Below, piece after piece: positions 36,001-60,690 of a stretch of DNA of 64,000 nt (the stretch's first letter is position 1; every line of letters begins with the position of its first letter). The stretch is from Trematomus loennbergii. Its lineage: Eukaryota > Chordata > Actinopteri > Perciformes > Nototheniidae. The stretch spans positions 18,009,075-18,073,074 of the forward strand of contig JAAOOA010000027.1 of the NCBI GenBank assembly GCA_012861695.1. Reading direction: 5' to 3'. Below the pieces are notes generated by a model. It was not told where the DNA came from. It saw nothing but the letters and a program-made list of their open reading frames with translations, and did no database searches. The position numbers were made by a program, and so were the translations under genes.

Positions 36001-39000
36001 TACTTCATATAATAAGTATTTATTAAATTACAATCTGAATTTACAGTCATAAAACAAACTGAAACTCCAAGAGACGGTCAAAATAGCATTCCCCTCTTAT
36101 ACATTTTGCTCTTATAAGCTTGTTCTTGTTCTTTGTTTTTGTTCTCTTGTTCTTGGTCTTGTTCTTCTTGTTCTTCTATTACGAAAATCATGAAGCTTTA
36201 GCGTTTCAGTTATTCCTTCAGACCTTACGATTCACTTTCACCTCAACTTTGGATCTGGTTTCAGGACAGATCAGGGCTGGGGTCAGTGCAGGAGAGCTTT
36301 CGTTCTGTGTCTCACTGCTGAGGACATAGCTAGCACTGCAAACCCTCATCTCACCCCTCCTCCCCTTCTGTTTCTCACCCTCCTCTCCTTCCCCAAGCAC
36401 TCCTACCTCTGCCCTGTAGGCCTAGCCCGTGGTTACCCTGTAACACGAGTACTGTCAGACGCTCCAAGCCAATGTCCCAGCAGTAGCACCTCAGGCCCAG
36501 CCTTATATATCCCAAGACTATATTCTTACTGGCGTGACATATGGAAACTCCCTAATTAGAAGCAGGCCAAGCCGTCACCATCCTATCCCATATTTCATAT
36601 TTCAGGGCTGCGAGTATGGATATGGCTGGTGTGAGGAGGCAGGCGCCAGTGTTACAGTATATGGCCTTATAAAGTAACAGCTGCCTGTGTCCTGATAGTG
36701 CCACTGATGGAGTGAATAAAACATCATTCTGTTGTATTTGCCACATTTTTCCCTTTTGAGGTATGTGGGTACACAGTATACGCCTGTTGCCTTTCATCTT
36801 TGCTGTTCTACATTGTTTTCTCTTCTTTCTGTCTGTCAGGTGTGGGCTGTAGGTGAGGACCGCGGGCTGTATTTCAGGATGGGTGTGACGCTGACTGAGC
36901 CAAGTGGGAGCGGCTGGATTCCTGTTTCGGGCCAATGGGGAAACAACAAAGAGTTTATCCCACCCAGGTCTGTATTGAAGAAAAATCTTCTTCAATCTAG
37001 AAGTGAAACTGACCTGATTACATCCCCTATTTTGTCCTTCTCTGTCCATATGTGTTAAATAGGAAGGAGTGTGAGTTTGGGGGTCAGCTGACTGATGCCT
37101 CTCAGGCCTCGGTTCTGAGCTGCACTGACTCAGACTCAGAGTTGGGTCCAGCCGAACCACCAAACAGCAGCAAAGACGCTGCCGTCCTGGAAGCAGCAGC
37201 CTCCTCTGTTGTCCCTTTAGGAAGAGCTGACACACCTACGCCCCCCCTGAAATCAGATGACACCCCCCCAGCCTCCCTACAGGATGCCCCCAAAACATTC
37301 ATCCCTGCAAGTGACAGCTTCATTAACAGCCTGGTGTCAGACAGAGACAAAACCTCCACCCCACAGCAGTCCATCACAGAGGCACCGCAGGAGGAGGTGG
37401 AGGAGCCGTCCCCAGCCCGATAGCCCTGACCCCGGGGACCGTGGGGCCCGACGTCCCCTGGATGAATGTGGATCTGGAGGGGGCCGGAGCAGCTCGATGT
37501 GCGCAGGCGGCAGGACCCTCGTTGGGGGATGGCAGTGCTGCTGCCACCTATGCCCTGGGGACCCTGGAGACCCCTCAGGGGGTTGGAGAAGCGGATGCGC
37601 CCGTGTGGACCTGGATCTCTGGGGGGGGCTGCGATGTGGACGCCAGTTCTCAGATCAGCTGGCTCAGTCCCACAGGTATAAGGACAACCACAACTACTTT
37701 TGTTTGATGATATATTGTTCCAGAATGAACTGTGAAAAACAACATTATTTACATTTTAAGACCATAAGTACAACCTTTCAAGTAAATTCAGATAAAAAAA
37801 ATAAAATAAAAAAAACATTTAAATAGATCCTTGGGGCTCAGTAAACAACATTTGCACTATATCCCTTTTTTCCAAAAATACCTTTTTTAAGATTGCAAAA
37901 AATAAATGATCATGGTTTATAAACTTTCATGTAGTCAGAGTACTCAAAATAATGTAAACACCTCATGGGAACTTTACTTATGTTCCAAATTTGATCGCAT
38001 TTAATATCAGTTAATGTCTGTATATCTGTGTTTGTATGTATGTGTGTCTTTGTGTTGTGTTTTAAACATTCGTGCATGTATAGAGATATGCTGTAGTGTA
38101 CAGTATGTGTCATCTCTATGGTTGTCTGTCTGTCTGTTTAAATGTGTGAATCGTCGTTCTGTCAGGTCCGCTCACCAGCTCTCTGTCACTGACTCCAGTT
38201 CAGTCAGCGGCCTGGAGCGAGCAGCAGCAGCAGGAACACCGAGAGGAGATCAGCAGGAAGCCGCTGGAGAGAAGCCACGTAAGACTGCTCGTGTCTTAAA
38301 CTTCTCTTAAACCCCTCGTTGTCTTGGTTTATCACACCTTGTCTTGTGTCTTCTTTATGCCTTACATCCCCTGTTTCCTTTGCCAGTCGGTGTGGGTGCG
38401 TAAAGGTGCGCTGCGCTGGATGAGGGACTGGAAGCCTCAGCGCTGGGTGGATGTGAGTGTTGCTCTGGAGCAGTCCACCAAGTCTGACGGCAGGAAGGAC
38501 AGCATCTTCTTTGTCTACTACACACAGTATGACGAGAAGAAGGTTGGTTCTGCTGTTAAAGAAACATTTCCTCCCCAAAATGACCAATTATATATATTTA
38601 AATATCCTGTGTCAACTTGAATTGTTCAAGGTGTAGAAGTTGTGAGGAAATAGAGACAAACAACCTCTATCTTTGACTGACACTGTCCAACTGTTACTGT
38701 TTAAGTGTGATTGCTGGTGTTTAACCACAGACAAGGGTGAATTATGTCCATTGTGTTTTTTATGAATGAGTCTGCTACAAAGAATTAAGAACAGTCTTGA
38801 TGAAGTGAAATAATGGAGGACTGCGTTTGACAACTGCAAAACAGTATAGATACACCTGTTTGTCACACACTTGCAGTAATTCTGCTTAATGAAGTCGTAA
38901 CCTGATTTATTCACAAACACATGCATTCACACCATAACAAATTCTTCACATATTCAACAAGTAAACCTTCAAGTAATAGTCCCTTAAATGCTCCTTTCAC

Positions 39001-42000
39001 AGCTTCTTTATATTCTTGTATCTCTGTTACAGTACCTGCATGTGTGTATAAATGAAGTGACGGCGCTGGTTCCAGTGCTCAGGGACTGCCACCATGCCTT
39101 TGCTGTGTACACCACCCAAAGGACCAAACAGAGGGGGCCTCTGGTGCTGGCAGCACAAACTGAGAAGGACATGAATGACTGGGTAACAATCACATATATT
39201 ACAAACTTTCTCTCTTACCTGTAATGCTATTTATCAATCTAGATTGTTTTGGTGTAAGATACCAAGGGACGTAAATATTGGTAGTGGAGATGTCTGCTTT
39301 GCTCTCAAATATAAGGGAACTTGGCACTCGCCTGTGGTACTCAAAGCACCAAAATAAGACCTTTTTAAAAAAATGTCTCTTTCATGTCGGAACCATTTTA
39401 TTTTTAGGAAGCGTGATTTTTCTCGACTATCTTGAATCGTGAAAACAAATTGCCGTGAGTTTCTCAAAATAAAAAATGTTTGCCGCTATGATCACCCAGG
39501 CAACGTGAAATCTTTTTTTTTTTTTTTCAATTACGAGAGAAGGCTTCCCTGCTGCCAGTATCTTCAACATTTGGCAACTCCCAACAAAACAGTCTTAGAT
39601 GGATAAAGATGTGTAGCCCATTGCTGATCTCATTTCCCTGTTTGTGGCTCTGTCCTCTGTCCTCAGTTGAGCCTGTTGTCTGACTGTTGCTGTGAGGGTC
39701 GAGGGATCGCCGGCCCCCCCTCCAGACAGGCGCTGTGGTCCACCACCTCAAAGGGAGACATCATGGTCCACGAGCCGTCCTTCTCCCTGGAGGCTGCCGC
39801 ACACACACTGGCCTGTGACCTCATGTGAGACTCAGACCAAATACTAAACTCTGTCTGCCTGCTTTTGTAGTTTTCATTCTCTTCTCTTGGTTTCCATCAC
39901 TTATTCTGTGTCTACGTGATCTTGACAGAGTTTATATAAGGTCTTGAAAGTTTGGAAAAATGCTTGATTTGAACCAAAATATTTTCACGGTTAGGAATAT
40001 GCCTAAAGTTGAGTAGAGATTAAAAAAACTGCTTGATATACAACTAAATCTGTTGATTTATCTCAAGTACAACATTTAAAATCACACATTTTTTAAATAT
40101 GAATTGAAATAATCCTGTCGTCATATTTGTTGATGTCTCCTGGCATCAAAATAAAATAATGAGCAGCTGGTAAAATAAACAATGTGGAAATATACATTGG
40201 TTGCTATGGGTATAAAGGGATTCTGTACACTTAATTTTTCGCAGTTGCATTTAATATTTGATGATAAGGCTTCAAGAGTCTGTATATTCCTGATCTCTGA
40301 GCTTTGATATAGCTTTAAAAAGTGCTTGGATATTCCTTTTTTTAAAGCTGTATGAACCGTGTCTTAATTCTGCTGCATGTCCGTTAATGTCGCTAACATG
40401 CTAACATACTGCTCTGCATTATGAACATGGATATTAAATGTTCTGCTAATGTGTCAAATCTCTGTCATGCTGTGAGTGGCAGCACTGTGTCTCTGTGTGC
40501 TAACAACAATGTGGCTAACGCTGGGTGCTAACGCTGGCTGCTCCGCTGTGTGCTGCTGCAGGTTCTGGCGCCAGGTCCCGGGTCACCTGCGCTGTGTAGA
40601 GTCTAACAGTCTGGGGCTGGTGTGGGGTGTCGGGTGGGACGGCACCGCCTGGGTCTACAGTGGTCGCTATGGGCAACCGACCGCCCCTGGTAAACTGTCC
40701 CATATGATTCCCACAAATTGTGCAATTATTCAGTTATCATCTCCTTTTAATATATTTACATGTATTTATGTACAAACCAGTGATGGGTCCCTTAAATTTT
40801 TTTTAGCATTTTTTAATCAAGGCTTTTTCTCAGTTAAGTATTTATTGCTGCTGCTTGAATGATTAACCAATATGTTGATCAAAATGTATCTGTGACCATT
40901 TTAATCATTGTTTACTTTGGTGTATCGAGTAAAATTGGAACATTGTACTGATAGATTGATTGATATGCTAGTGCTTGTTCTGTAATGCATAATTGGTGCA
41001 ATAATCTCTAATGAAAATAATAATTAACCCATATTTTTGTCACATTTCTAATGATTTATTTGCTTTACTACCATTTTTATTTAATTAATGAACAGCTTGT
41101 AGTTTTGTGTGCAATTGCTTAAGCATCTGCTGTAGCTGTAGAGATCTATTTGCCCACACTAGTGTAACTATTTATCTGCTAGCATTACATGAATGTCTAT
41201 GTTTGTGTTGACAGCAGGAGATGAGGTTCAAATGCTCCAGCAGACTGATTTCAGGAGTGTCCATGTGTATGAGAATCAAAGATGGAACCCTATGGCTGGA
41301 TATACAGACAAGTAGGAACATTTCATCTTCTGCAGTTTGAGTCAAATCTTTGCTCTCTTTGACTGCTCCTTAAACATTAACTTCTTGCTTCTTGGCTCCA
41401 GAGGACTTCCTACAGACCGTGCGATGTGGAGTGATGAGAGCGGACTGAATGAGTGCACCAAAGGAAACACAAACCCTCCCACCCCTCAGTGGTCCTGGGT
41501 AGGTGATATAGAAAATCCCTCCTGTGCACAATTTCTTGTTTCATCTCCAGCTGATCTCCAACAAAACTGTGTCTCAGGTGTCGGAGTGGACTGTGGATTA
41601 CAAACGTTCCTGGAGGGACAGACAAAGAGGGCTGGCAGTACGCTGCAGACTTCCCTGTGTACGTTACTATTATTTCTCAGGATATAATAAAAAAAAGAGA
41701 ATAAAGTTGCCATTTTTTCTGACTGATCTCCCTCTTACAGGACGTTTCATGGCCACAAAACCATGAAAGACTTTGTGAGGCGCAGAAGATGGACGAGGTA
41801 ATCAAACTCTCTCATATCACATATTTCGGATGTTTGTAACTCGGAGTTTCTTGACATTTAAAACCATAATATTCTGTATACAGGAAGTGTAAGATCACGT
41901 TGAGAGGTCCATGGCAGCAGGTCCCGCCCATCCGTCTGAGTGACATCTCTCTGATGCCGTGCCTGGCGCAGAGCAGCATGGAGCAGGTCCCTCTGTGGGC

Positions 42001-44268
42001 CCTCAGCGATAAGGGGGATGTGCTGTGTCACGCCTGGGAGTCAGCCCCCAAAACCTGAGGTGAGAAACGAGATGGAAAAGATATTTCTGACTTGACAGTT
42101 ACATCAATTCTTAACCACAGAAGGTTTAAAGTGAGTAAATCATGATGAAAACAGGATTCCTTGTGTGTCAATTTCTTTAAATGTGCACTATTTGCACATT
42201 GTTCAGCACAGAACTCCCCTATAAGGGTTTTTTAAATTTCAATTCTGACATGTTGAACATATTTGAGATTACTTTTTTGCAATGATTTTCTTCCATTCTA
42301 TGTTTATGTTTCCTGATTTTCTTCTTGTGTTCGACTTGTATGTTTATGTTAGCACCAATACACCAGAGTAGATTCTTGGTATGTGAAAACTAACTTGGCA
42401 ATGGACCAGATATTTATTTGGGTTAATCTCTTCTCTGCAAACATCGCTAAACACAAGTCTCCCCTCTAACTGCGGTGTGTTTGGTCTCACAGGGCAGCTC
42501 CTGGCTTCATGTCGGCACAGATCACCCTTCAAGTCCATCTCCATCGGCGGGGCCAACCAGGTGTGGGCCATCGCTAAGGACGGAGCTGTGTTCTACAGAG
42601 GCTCCGTGTCCCCTCAAAACCCTGCAGGTCAGCTGACAAAAAGTCTAAATGCTCCGAGGGAAATCGTTTATGCATCAAAAACATCTTCTCCTATATGCAG
42701 TATTCAAAGCCTGTGAATGTTCTAGTTTTTAGTACATGCAACAGACATTAAACATCAAGTGCTCTCCCCCCTCTGCAGGAGAGTGCTGGTACCACATCCC
42801 GTCCCCCCCAGGCAGAACCTCAGACAGCTGTCTGTTGGGAGGACCTCCGTCTTTGCTGTGGATGAAAACAGTGAGTAGTGGAAAACACCATTTTTATACC
42901 TACTTAAAACCAAAGAGCCTTACATTTCAGTCAACCAATCTTTATGTATGTATAGGTAACCTGTGGATCAGACAGGGCCTCACCCCCAGCTACCCCCAGG
43001 GCTCTGCCTGGGAGCTCATCTCCAACAACGTCGGCAAGGTTACCGTGGGGCCGCTGGACCAGGTTAGTGTATACAGCCTCCTGTCAAATACAGTGGATTT
43101 TACTATGTGTACTTTGTATGTATACTGGATTTACCAAAGCCACTAAATCATCCGTCAGGAACCTTTAGGACAGTATTGATGGGGATGCTTGGTTTGCCAA
43201 CAGAAGCGAGTTTTATCAGCATGTGGCAGATATGACAGTGAGATCCCGGGGTAAACTATATCTGATAATAAACCGTGATTGGCTAGTGTTGGCTCAGTGC
43301 TGTGGTTCTCTCCAGGTGTGGATCATTGCAGATGGAGTTCCAGGTTTCACTTCTGAACCCCCCGGAGCGGTCTGCCACAGGCTGGGGGTCGGCCCCATGC
43401 AGCCCAAGGGCCAGGCCTGGGACTTTGGTATAGGGGTGAGTCCACCATCATGTCATATCATATTTTATTAATAATAATAATAACAAGCCTGGGAAAGTAA
43501 CCTAATAAATGGGAAAACATTTAGTAAACAGGAGACGGTGTAAAGGTGTAATCCAGTTATCCATACATTTAGTAATAATATAGATAGTTTTTAAGCAATA
43601 AAGAGGAACAACAGCACAGTACAGTGCAAGTTGTCACAAAGCAAGATAATTACGTTTTATTTTTGTCCGGGGGAATCCCCCCAAAAATACACTAATTTAG
43701 CAATTGCATAACTGCTGCTGTAGTAGTGTGAAGTAAAGTACTTGGATCATGACAGCATTTTCACTACTTTACAACTAAAATAATGGCAAAATTACTTTTT
43801 ATTGTCTTTATTTGCATATTTCATAATGAGGTAATCAAAAGTCACCAAGTAAAGTTTCCAACTAATATTTTATTAATTTTCTTTTTTTATTGAACAGGGT
43901 TTTAAAATGTTCCAGTATATTGCGGCCTCCTTAGCGCCCTCTAGTGCTCACATAAGTTAATGGCAAGGCATTTATTTCCCTCTGTGTCATTGTTTGTCTT
44001 CCAGGGAGGATGGGAGCACATCAGTGTGAGGGGGAACTCAGTGGAGGCTCCTCGTGCCCCTCATGTTCCGGCTGTGGGACCCCCGCGCAGCCGCGCAGCC
44101 CGCTCCCCCCGCGGCCCCCGACACAAGTCAACGGGAGTGCTGTGGGTGTGTAGCATCCTCCTCTTCTTCCTCTTCCTCCTACCCGGCCCTGTCTGTGCCT
44201 GGATCCACATTCTTCTCCTTGGACCATTCCTACCCTTCATGTCGAGGGGATGCACAATCTGGGGTTAG
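33095..44268 (+). CDS. tecpr1: TECPR1, tectonin beta-propeller repeat protein
   Basis: Lysosome-damage and autophagy factor; it binds ATG5-ATG12 and recognises sphingomyelin through its dysferlin domains. Coding exons: 33095-33319, 33408-33590, 34016-34137, 34564-34686, 35054-35228, 35700-35800, 35893-35994, 36840-36967, 37063-37675, 38166-38278, 38387-38542, 39033-39182, 39667-39824, 40562-40689, 41218-41311, 41402-41498, 41578-41658, 41741-41797, 41884-42059, 42493-42627, 42779-42870, 42956-43062, 43316-43435, 44005 on. Domains: tectonin repeats (W-x-V...VWFR); DysF 1 (ENQRWNP near residue 75; VRRRRW in the third coding exon); a variable Ser/Pro linker in exon 37063; a PH domain from about residue 630; DysF 2 (ENQRWNP; FVRRRRW); and more tectonin repeats. 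Seven one-base homopolymer errors break the frame. Counting them, exons through 43435 give exactly 1147 codons. The stop is uncertain: 44266-44268 as read, or 44151-44153 if another base is missing. Confidence 0.93.
35995..36839 (+). other. tecpr1: tecpr1 intron, nothing recognised
   Basis: Contains a pyrimidine-rich TTGTTCTT run (36120-36180). No exon or transposon end was found. Other tecpr1 introns over 300 bases (33591-34015, 34138-34563, 34687-35053, 35229-35699, 37676-38165, 38543-39032, 39183-39666, 39825-40561, 40690-41217, 42060-42492, 43436-44004) are likewise without recognisable features. Confidence 0.5.
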
Positions 44269-44995
44269 ACTGTTTACTTTGGTTGGATTTGACCCCTGAT
44301 CAATGGATCACTTACTCCCTGGATCGTTTCCTTGGTAGGAATCATGTCAGTGTGCGGTGAAGATAAAACAGAAAAGGGATCTTGAAATATTGTGGGATAC
44401 AAATGTTAAAGGGAGTGCATGTGTGTGCTTTAGGCTATGTTCATTGGGTGTTTAGGGATCTAGCAATAGCTTTTATTCTTGTATCCTAAATCCTGTGATA
44501 ACCTAAGAGGGCGGGACTTTGATAAAGGGTTAGGGCTCGGGTACTAAACTAACTTCAAACACACAATCCCACTGTAGCCTAAACTGTCTCGGTTTATAGA
44601 AGTTTGTTTGTTTTGCCGGTCGTACATTTGCATGTGATTTTATTTATTATTTTATTTTATTGCACTTTTGTTGAATTTTGATTGTCCATATATTTTTGGT
44701 CTATTATGTTTGCAATGGAGTGTATTGTTTCGCCCTTATTGCTACAACAAGGCAAAATGTGAGATCTTCCCAAATCTATAATGTTCTTTAATTACAAGCG
44801 ACTCCAGAGGTATATATAAACAATCATTCTACATTACCAAACATCTCTATCTTCCTGCAATAAGTACAGTTCTTCCTGTCAGTATTATATCCACACATAC
44901 TCCTGCTATGACATGACGGTGACTGTTGAACATCCACAGCAGGTCTGAATATCACCATGACTCCACATTCATCTTACAAGGGCATTGAAATGTGA

Positions 44996-45001
44996 AATAA
45001 A
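44996..45001 (+). terminator. tecpr1: Poly(A) signal AATAAA of tecpr1
   Basis: Canonical hexamer 0.7-0.85 kb past the two candidate stops. It gives a 3' UTR ending near 45020, before the MITE at 45507. Confidence 0.6.
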
Positions 45002-45506
45002 AATCTTAAAAATGTCTTTAAGTTTGGAGGTCATTGAAGTCGGTCTGGAAAACAAGTTGATTGCAGTTCTTATTTTGACAAATGGATCGAGAGAATTAAA
45101 GTGTAATTATAAAGCTTTTAGAATGAAACAAAAGTCTCCAGCTAGGTTTAAATCAAGGACATGGGGTTACATGGTATTCCTTTTAACCACTACTAACCAA
45201 ACAATACTTAAAAGGCATTTTCCTGACATTAGGAAAACATATATTCGTTACTTCCCTCCACTAAAGAAGGCTGTGGTAGAAAGCTCGAGAAAAGTAAGTT
45301 GCGTTTAGATAATCCTGACAAAATGATGACTGTCAGTAGCTGAAGAAGTTCTTTAACTAATATCACAATGTTGAAATAAAGTAAATGTCTGCATTCATCA
45401 CTTTACCTGAGTATAGTACACAAGTATGCATTTCAGAACAATATTACTGAATTTTTATGATTCACTCACTTGAATTTTGCAGCAGGTAAAAATGGGGTTA
45501 ATTTAA

Positions 45507-46125
45507 AGGGGACCTATCATGCCAAATGCACTTTTTGATGTCTTTTATACATAAATATGAGTCCCTGGTGTGTCGGGGAACTCACGCAGCGTCAGAAAAT
45601 AAAACCCTTTCTCTTTTCCTCCGTACCCAAATCTTTTAAAAACGGGGGTACAACGAGCGAACACAGATTTGCTGCCGATATGACGTCAAATCGGCGGCGG
45701 ACCCACAGAAAGTTGCTATCAGAAACAATGCCTGACGTGTTTTGGACGTAATCTCGTCTTTGTTTACATTAGCAAGCCTCGCTAACACTCAGAGCTAACC
45801 TGTACTGGAGAGCACATGTGTTTAAAAAGCAGGAAATAATCCTTGATGTGGTTTAGAACAGGATGGCGTTTTATCACAGCAGAATTTAACTTTATCTCCG
45901 GTAGAATTCTGATCAGGTATTAGCTCCGCTCCTCTTTTTTTTTTTCAAGCTAAGGACCCAAAATCCGCATTTCTCTAGAAGGGCTGCAAAAGAGGGGTTT
46001 GACCAGTATGAGGCATGGCTACAATGGGTGATCGTTTGGTATTTTAAGCAAAAAACTTCACAGACATGTTTTGTATAGGTATGGCCCTACAATATATTTT
46101 TCCAATATAGCATGATAGGTCCACT
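45507..46125. mobile_element. TTAA-flanked MITE, family B, second copy
   Basis: Ends AGGGGACCTATCATGC and GCATGATAGGTCCACT, flanked by TTAA (45503-45506, 46126-46129). It has the same ends and aligned interior as 6066-6552 but is about 130 bases longer. It lies between the convergent tecpr1 and lmtk2 genes. Confidence 0.82.
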
Positions 46126-46129
46126 TTAA

Positions 46130-46519
46130 ATTACTCTATACACTGCTGGGTAGCTTGACCCATTATAATATATCATGTTTATTAGTTAATGTATTTTATG
46201 TTGTAGGTATAATTTAAATATGCAAAGTGGCTAAAGCTATCCATTAAAAGAAGAGGAATAATTGGAATAAAAAGTAGCATAACATTTGAATACTCTTGTA
46301 CGTAAAAGGTGTTTTTTTAAGTACAGTACTTAAAATAAATATACTTAAGTTACATTTTACCTTTCAGTATTTAAAGATGTGCACAGGTTCGAATTTAACA
46401 GCTGATTTTAATGATGACTTTGTTGTGGTTTTATGTTATTATAACCGTCCATCCTTTGGCAGGAGCCCTCACACAAAGACTTAGAGAAATATATCAAATC
46501 ATATACGAACCCTTATTAT
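46130..46519. other. Intergenic, no feature seen
   Basis: AT-rich sequence between the family B MITE and the end of the lmtk2 3' UTR. Confidence 0.5.
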
Positions 46520-48615
46520 AAGTTCATTTGCATTTATTTTCATATTAAACAGTGTAATTATAAACATTTCATTCAATTACACTAAGCATGATAAATATGA
46601 AGTAAAAATATTTTTTTAAATCTACAAGTTTAAAGGACAGAATGAGTTCACGTCTCCTTTTGTGTCTTAATTTAACTGCTTTTAGCCGACGACTGTGATA
46701 TGTTCCTCTGATCAACTCAACTTACAAAATGAAACCTCATACCTACAACTCAGTTACATCATTTCCCATTTACAGACAAAAAAGATTTACATTTACATAC
46801 ATCAGTACAGTTCAACATTAAGTTACATTTCTCAAATGTGCAAGATTAAGCAAATGTATACTGTAGTCAAATAAAACAAGATTTCCTTAAATAAATGTTC
46901 AAGTTGAACTGAAGCACAGGCTGCTGGTATTTAACAGAGGTTGACATTACCTAAGATACAGTGCCTTCTGTATGGGGCGGGGGGGGGACAGGACATCTTC
47001 TACTACAGGTGAAGTACAGCTGTTCATCAGGTCATCTGTGACGAAATCTTTAGGGTGTTTGAAGAACCACACAGTAACTGTATAACCTACAGTTTCAAAG
47101 AACTGCGTTTTTATAGCTGTACACGGAAACCTTGGAAGGAAAGTAGATCTGGATCCACAACATTTTTGCATTTTTCTTCTTTACAGAAATACGAAACACA
47201 AACATCCGGTCAGCGCTGTGCAGCCGGAGACGACGTATGGCCTGCAAATGATAAATGCAATGACAAAATGCTCAAAAGTTCACCTGGACGAGGGGTCCTT
47301 AAGGAGGAAGATTATATCTGAACATGTTCATTAAGTTTGACACGTAGTAAAAAAAAGAAAAAGGCAGAAAACTCTGTTCATGACACTGATAAAAGGAGCA
47401 GTGTTTTGTTCTAGTAGTGAGTTTATGTGAAGCTTAAAGTCCCTGCACAGTACTGAAGAAACGCCAACACGTTCATCGGGCCGTCCTATGAACTCAAATT
47501 TCAACAATTTAACGAAATTCATTGCACATTTGTTTACAAACAGCTCATTTACATATCTTCATTCTGACATTTAAAAATAAAATCTCCCACTTTTTACACA
47601 ATCCCAGTTGAGGTGTGATTTGAACATTTGTAGTGTTATTTAAATGGAGGAGTGCAGCTGTCTGTACAGCATCACAGGCACCGCGATAAGACCCAGTGAC
47701 AAGTATTCAAAACCATCCGAGCAGCTTCTTGCACATTTCAGAGCATTAAACGAAGCATTACAAAATGTATAACTTGTCTGGGATCACATCTGTAAGGATA
47801 ATATGACAATCCTTATATACCACCAAGAACTCTTACTGAGATATCTCAAAAATATGAAACTTCTTGCTGTAAATGTTCCTTTCAAACACAGATATAGGAA
47901 CATACAGTGTGTCCCCTCTGCAGAAGAGAGAATTTTAATTAAGGTAAATTCAAAGTGCTACAGAAGGATACCACACAGTTTCTCTCCAATTCGGAGATTG
48001 TGACTAATAACACCCAACGAGGTTACGAAAAAAACAAACACTCTTCCAAAAAGAGGCAACCACTGAAATAATCGCACAACATGAAGGAGAAATATAACAA
48101 TGTAAGAGAAAAAAAAGCTTGGATGTTCAGTTTTGGGTCTTCTGAAATCAAAATAGCTTATTCCTATTTGGCTGTAGTGATACGTTTGCAGCCCAGTGTG
48201 TTGAATTCAGAGCATAACGTTGATTTCTTTTTTTTTTTTGGTGATGCAAAAGTTCTGGATAATGAGTGCACTTTCGACACACAACAAAATGAAGCAGCCA
48301 AACACCTGGAATGTGCACGATGAGTCCTTAAAGCAAACATTTAGAAACATTTTGTTTTTCTGGAATTGCACTGAACTGAAATCACACACACTGATGTAGC
48401 TGGAGAGGTGATGTGGCTCAGACTGGAGCTGGGACGTGTGTGTTATATGCCGAGTCATTGTTCTCATGGCCGTCTCCATGTATGTAAAGAGCAGTTCTGG
48501 CTGAGAGAAGCATCCGCGGTTTGACCCACAAACCGCGTCATTTGTCCTTATTCAGCCGTTTCCAAAAAGTGCGAGTATAGGTTCATTTTTTCATTAGTGT
48601 GATGATGATTTCACA
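46520..48615 (-). other. lmtk2: lmtk2 3' UTR
   Basis: Follows the TAG stop at 48616-48618. A minus-strand AATAAA (complement of 46533-46538) is the likely poly(A) signal, giving a 3' UTR of about 2.1 kb. No coding signal. Confidence 0.6.
46533..46538 (-). terminator. lmtk2: Candidate poly(A) signal of lmtk2
   Basis: Minus-strand AATAAA about 2.08 kb past the stop. Other hexamers nearer the stop were not excluded. Confidence 0.5.

Positions 48616-60690
<12,075 letters not shown>

Noticed and set aside
36552..37235. 227-residue minus-strand frame
   Set aside because: Antisense to tecpr1 exons at 36840 and 37063; no domain recognised and the plus-strand exons have strong family matches.
43960..44268. 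Separate membrane protein gene
   Set aside because: It begins within the tecpr1 acceptor region and reads through its last exon; the hydrophobic end is probably off-frame 3' UTR.
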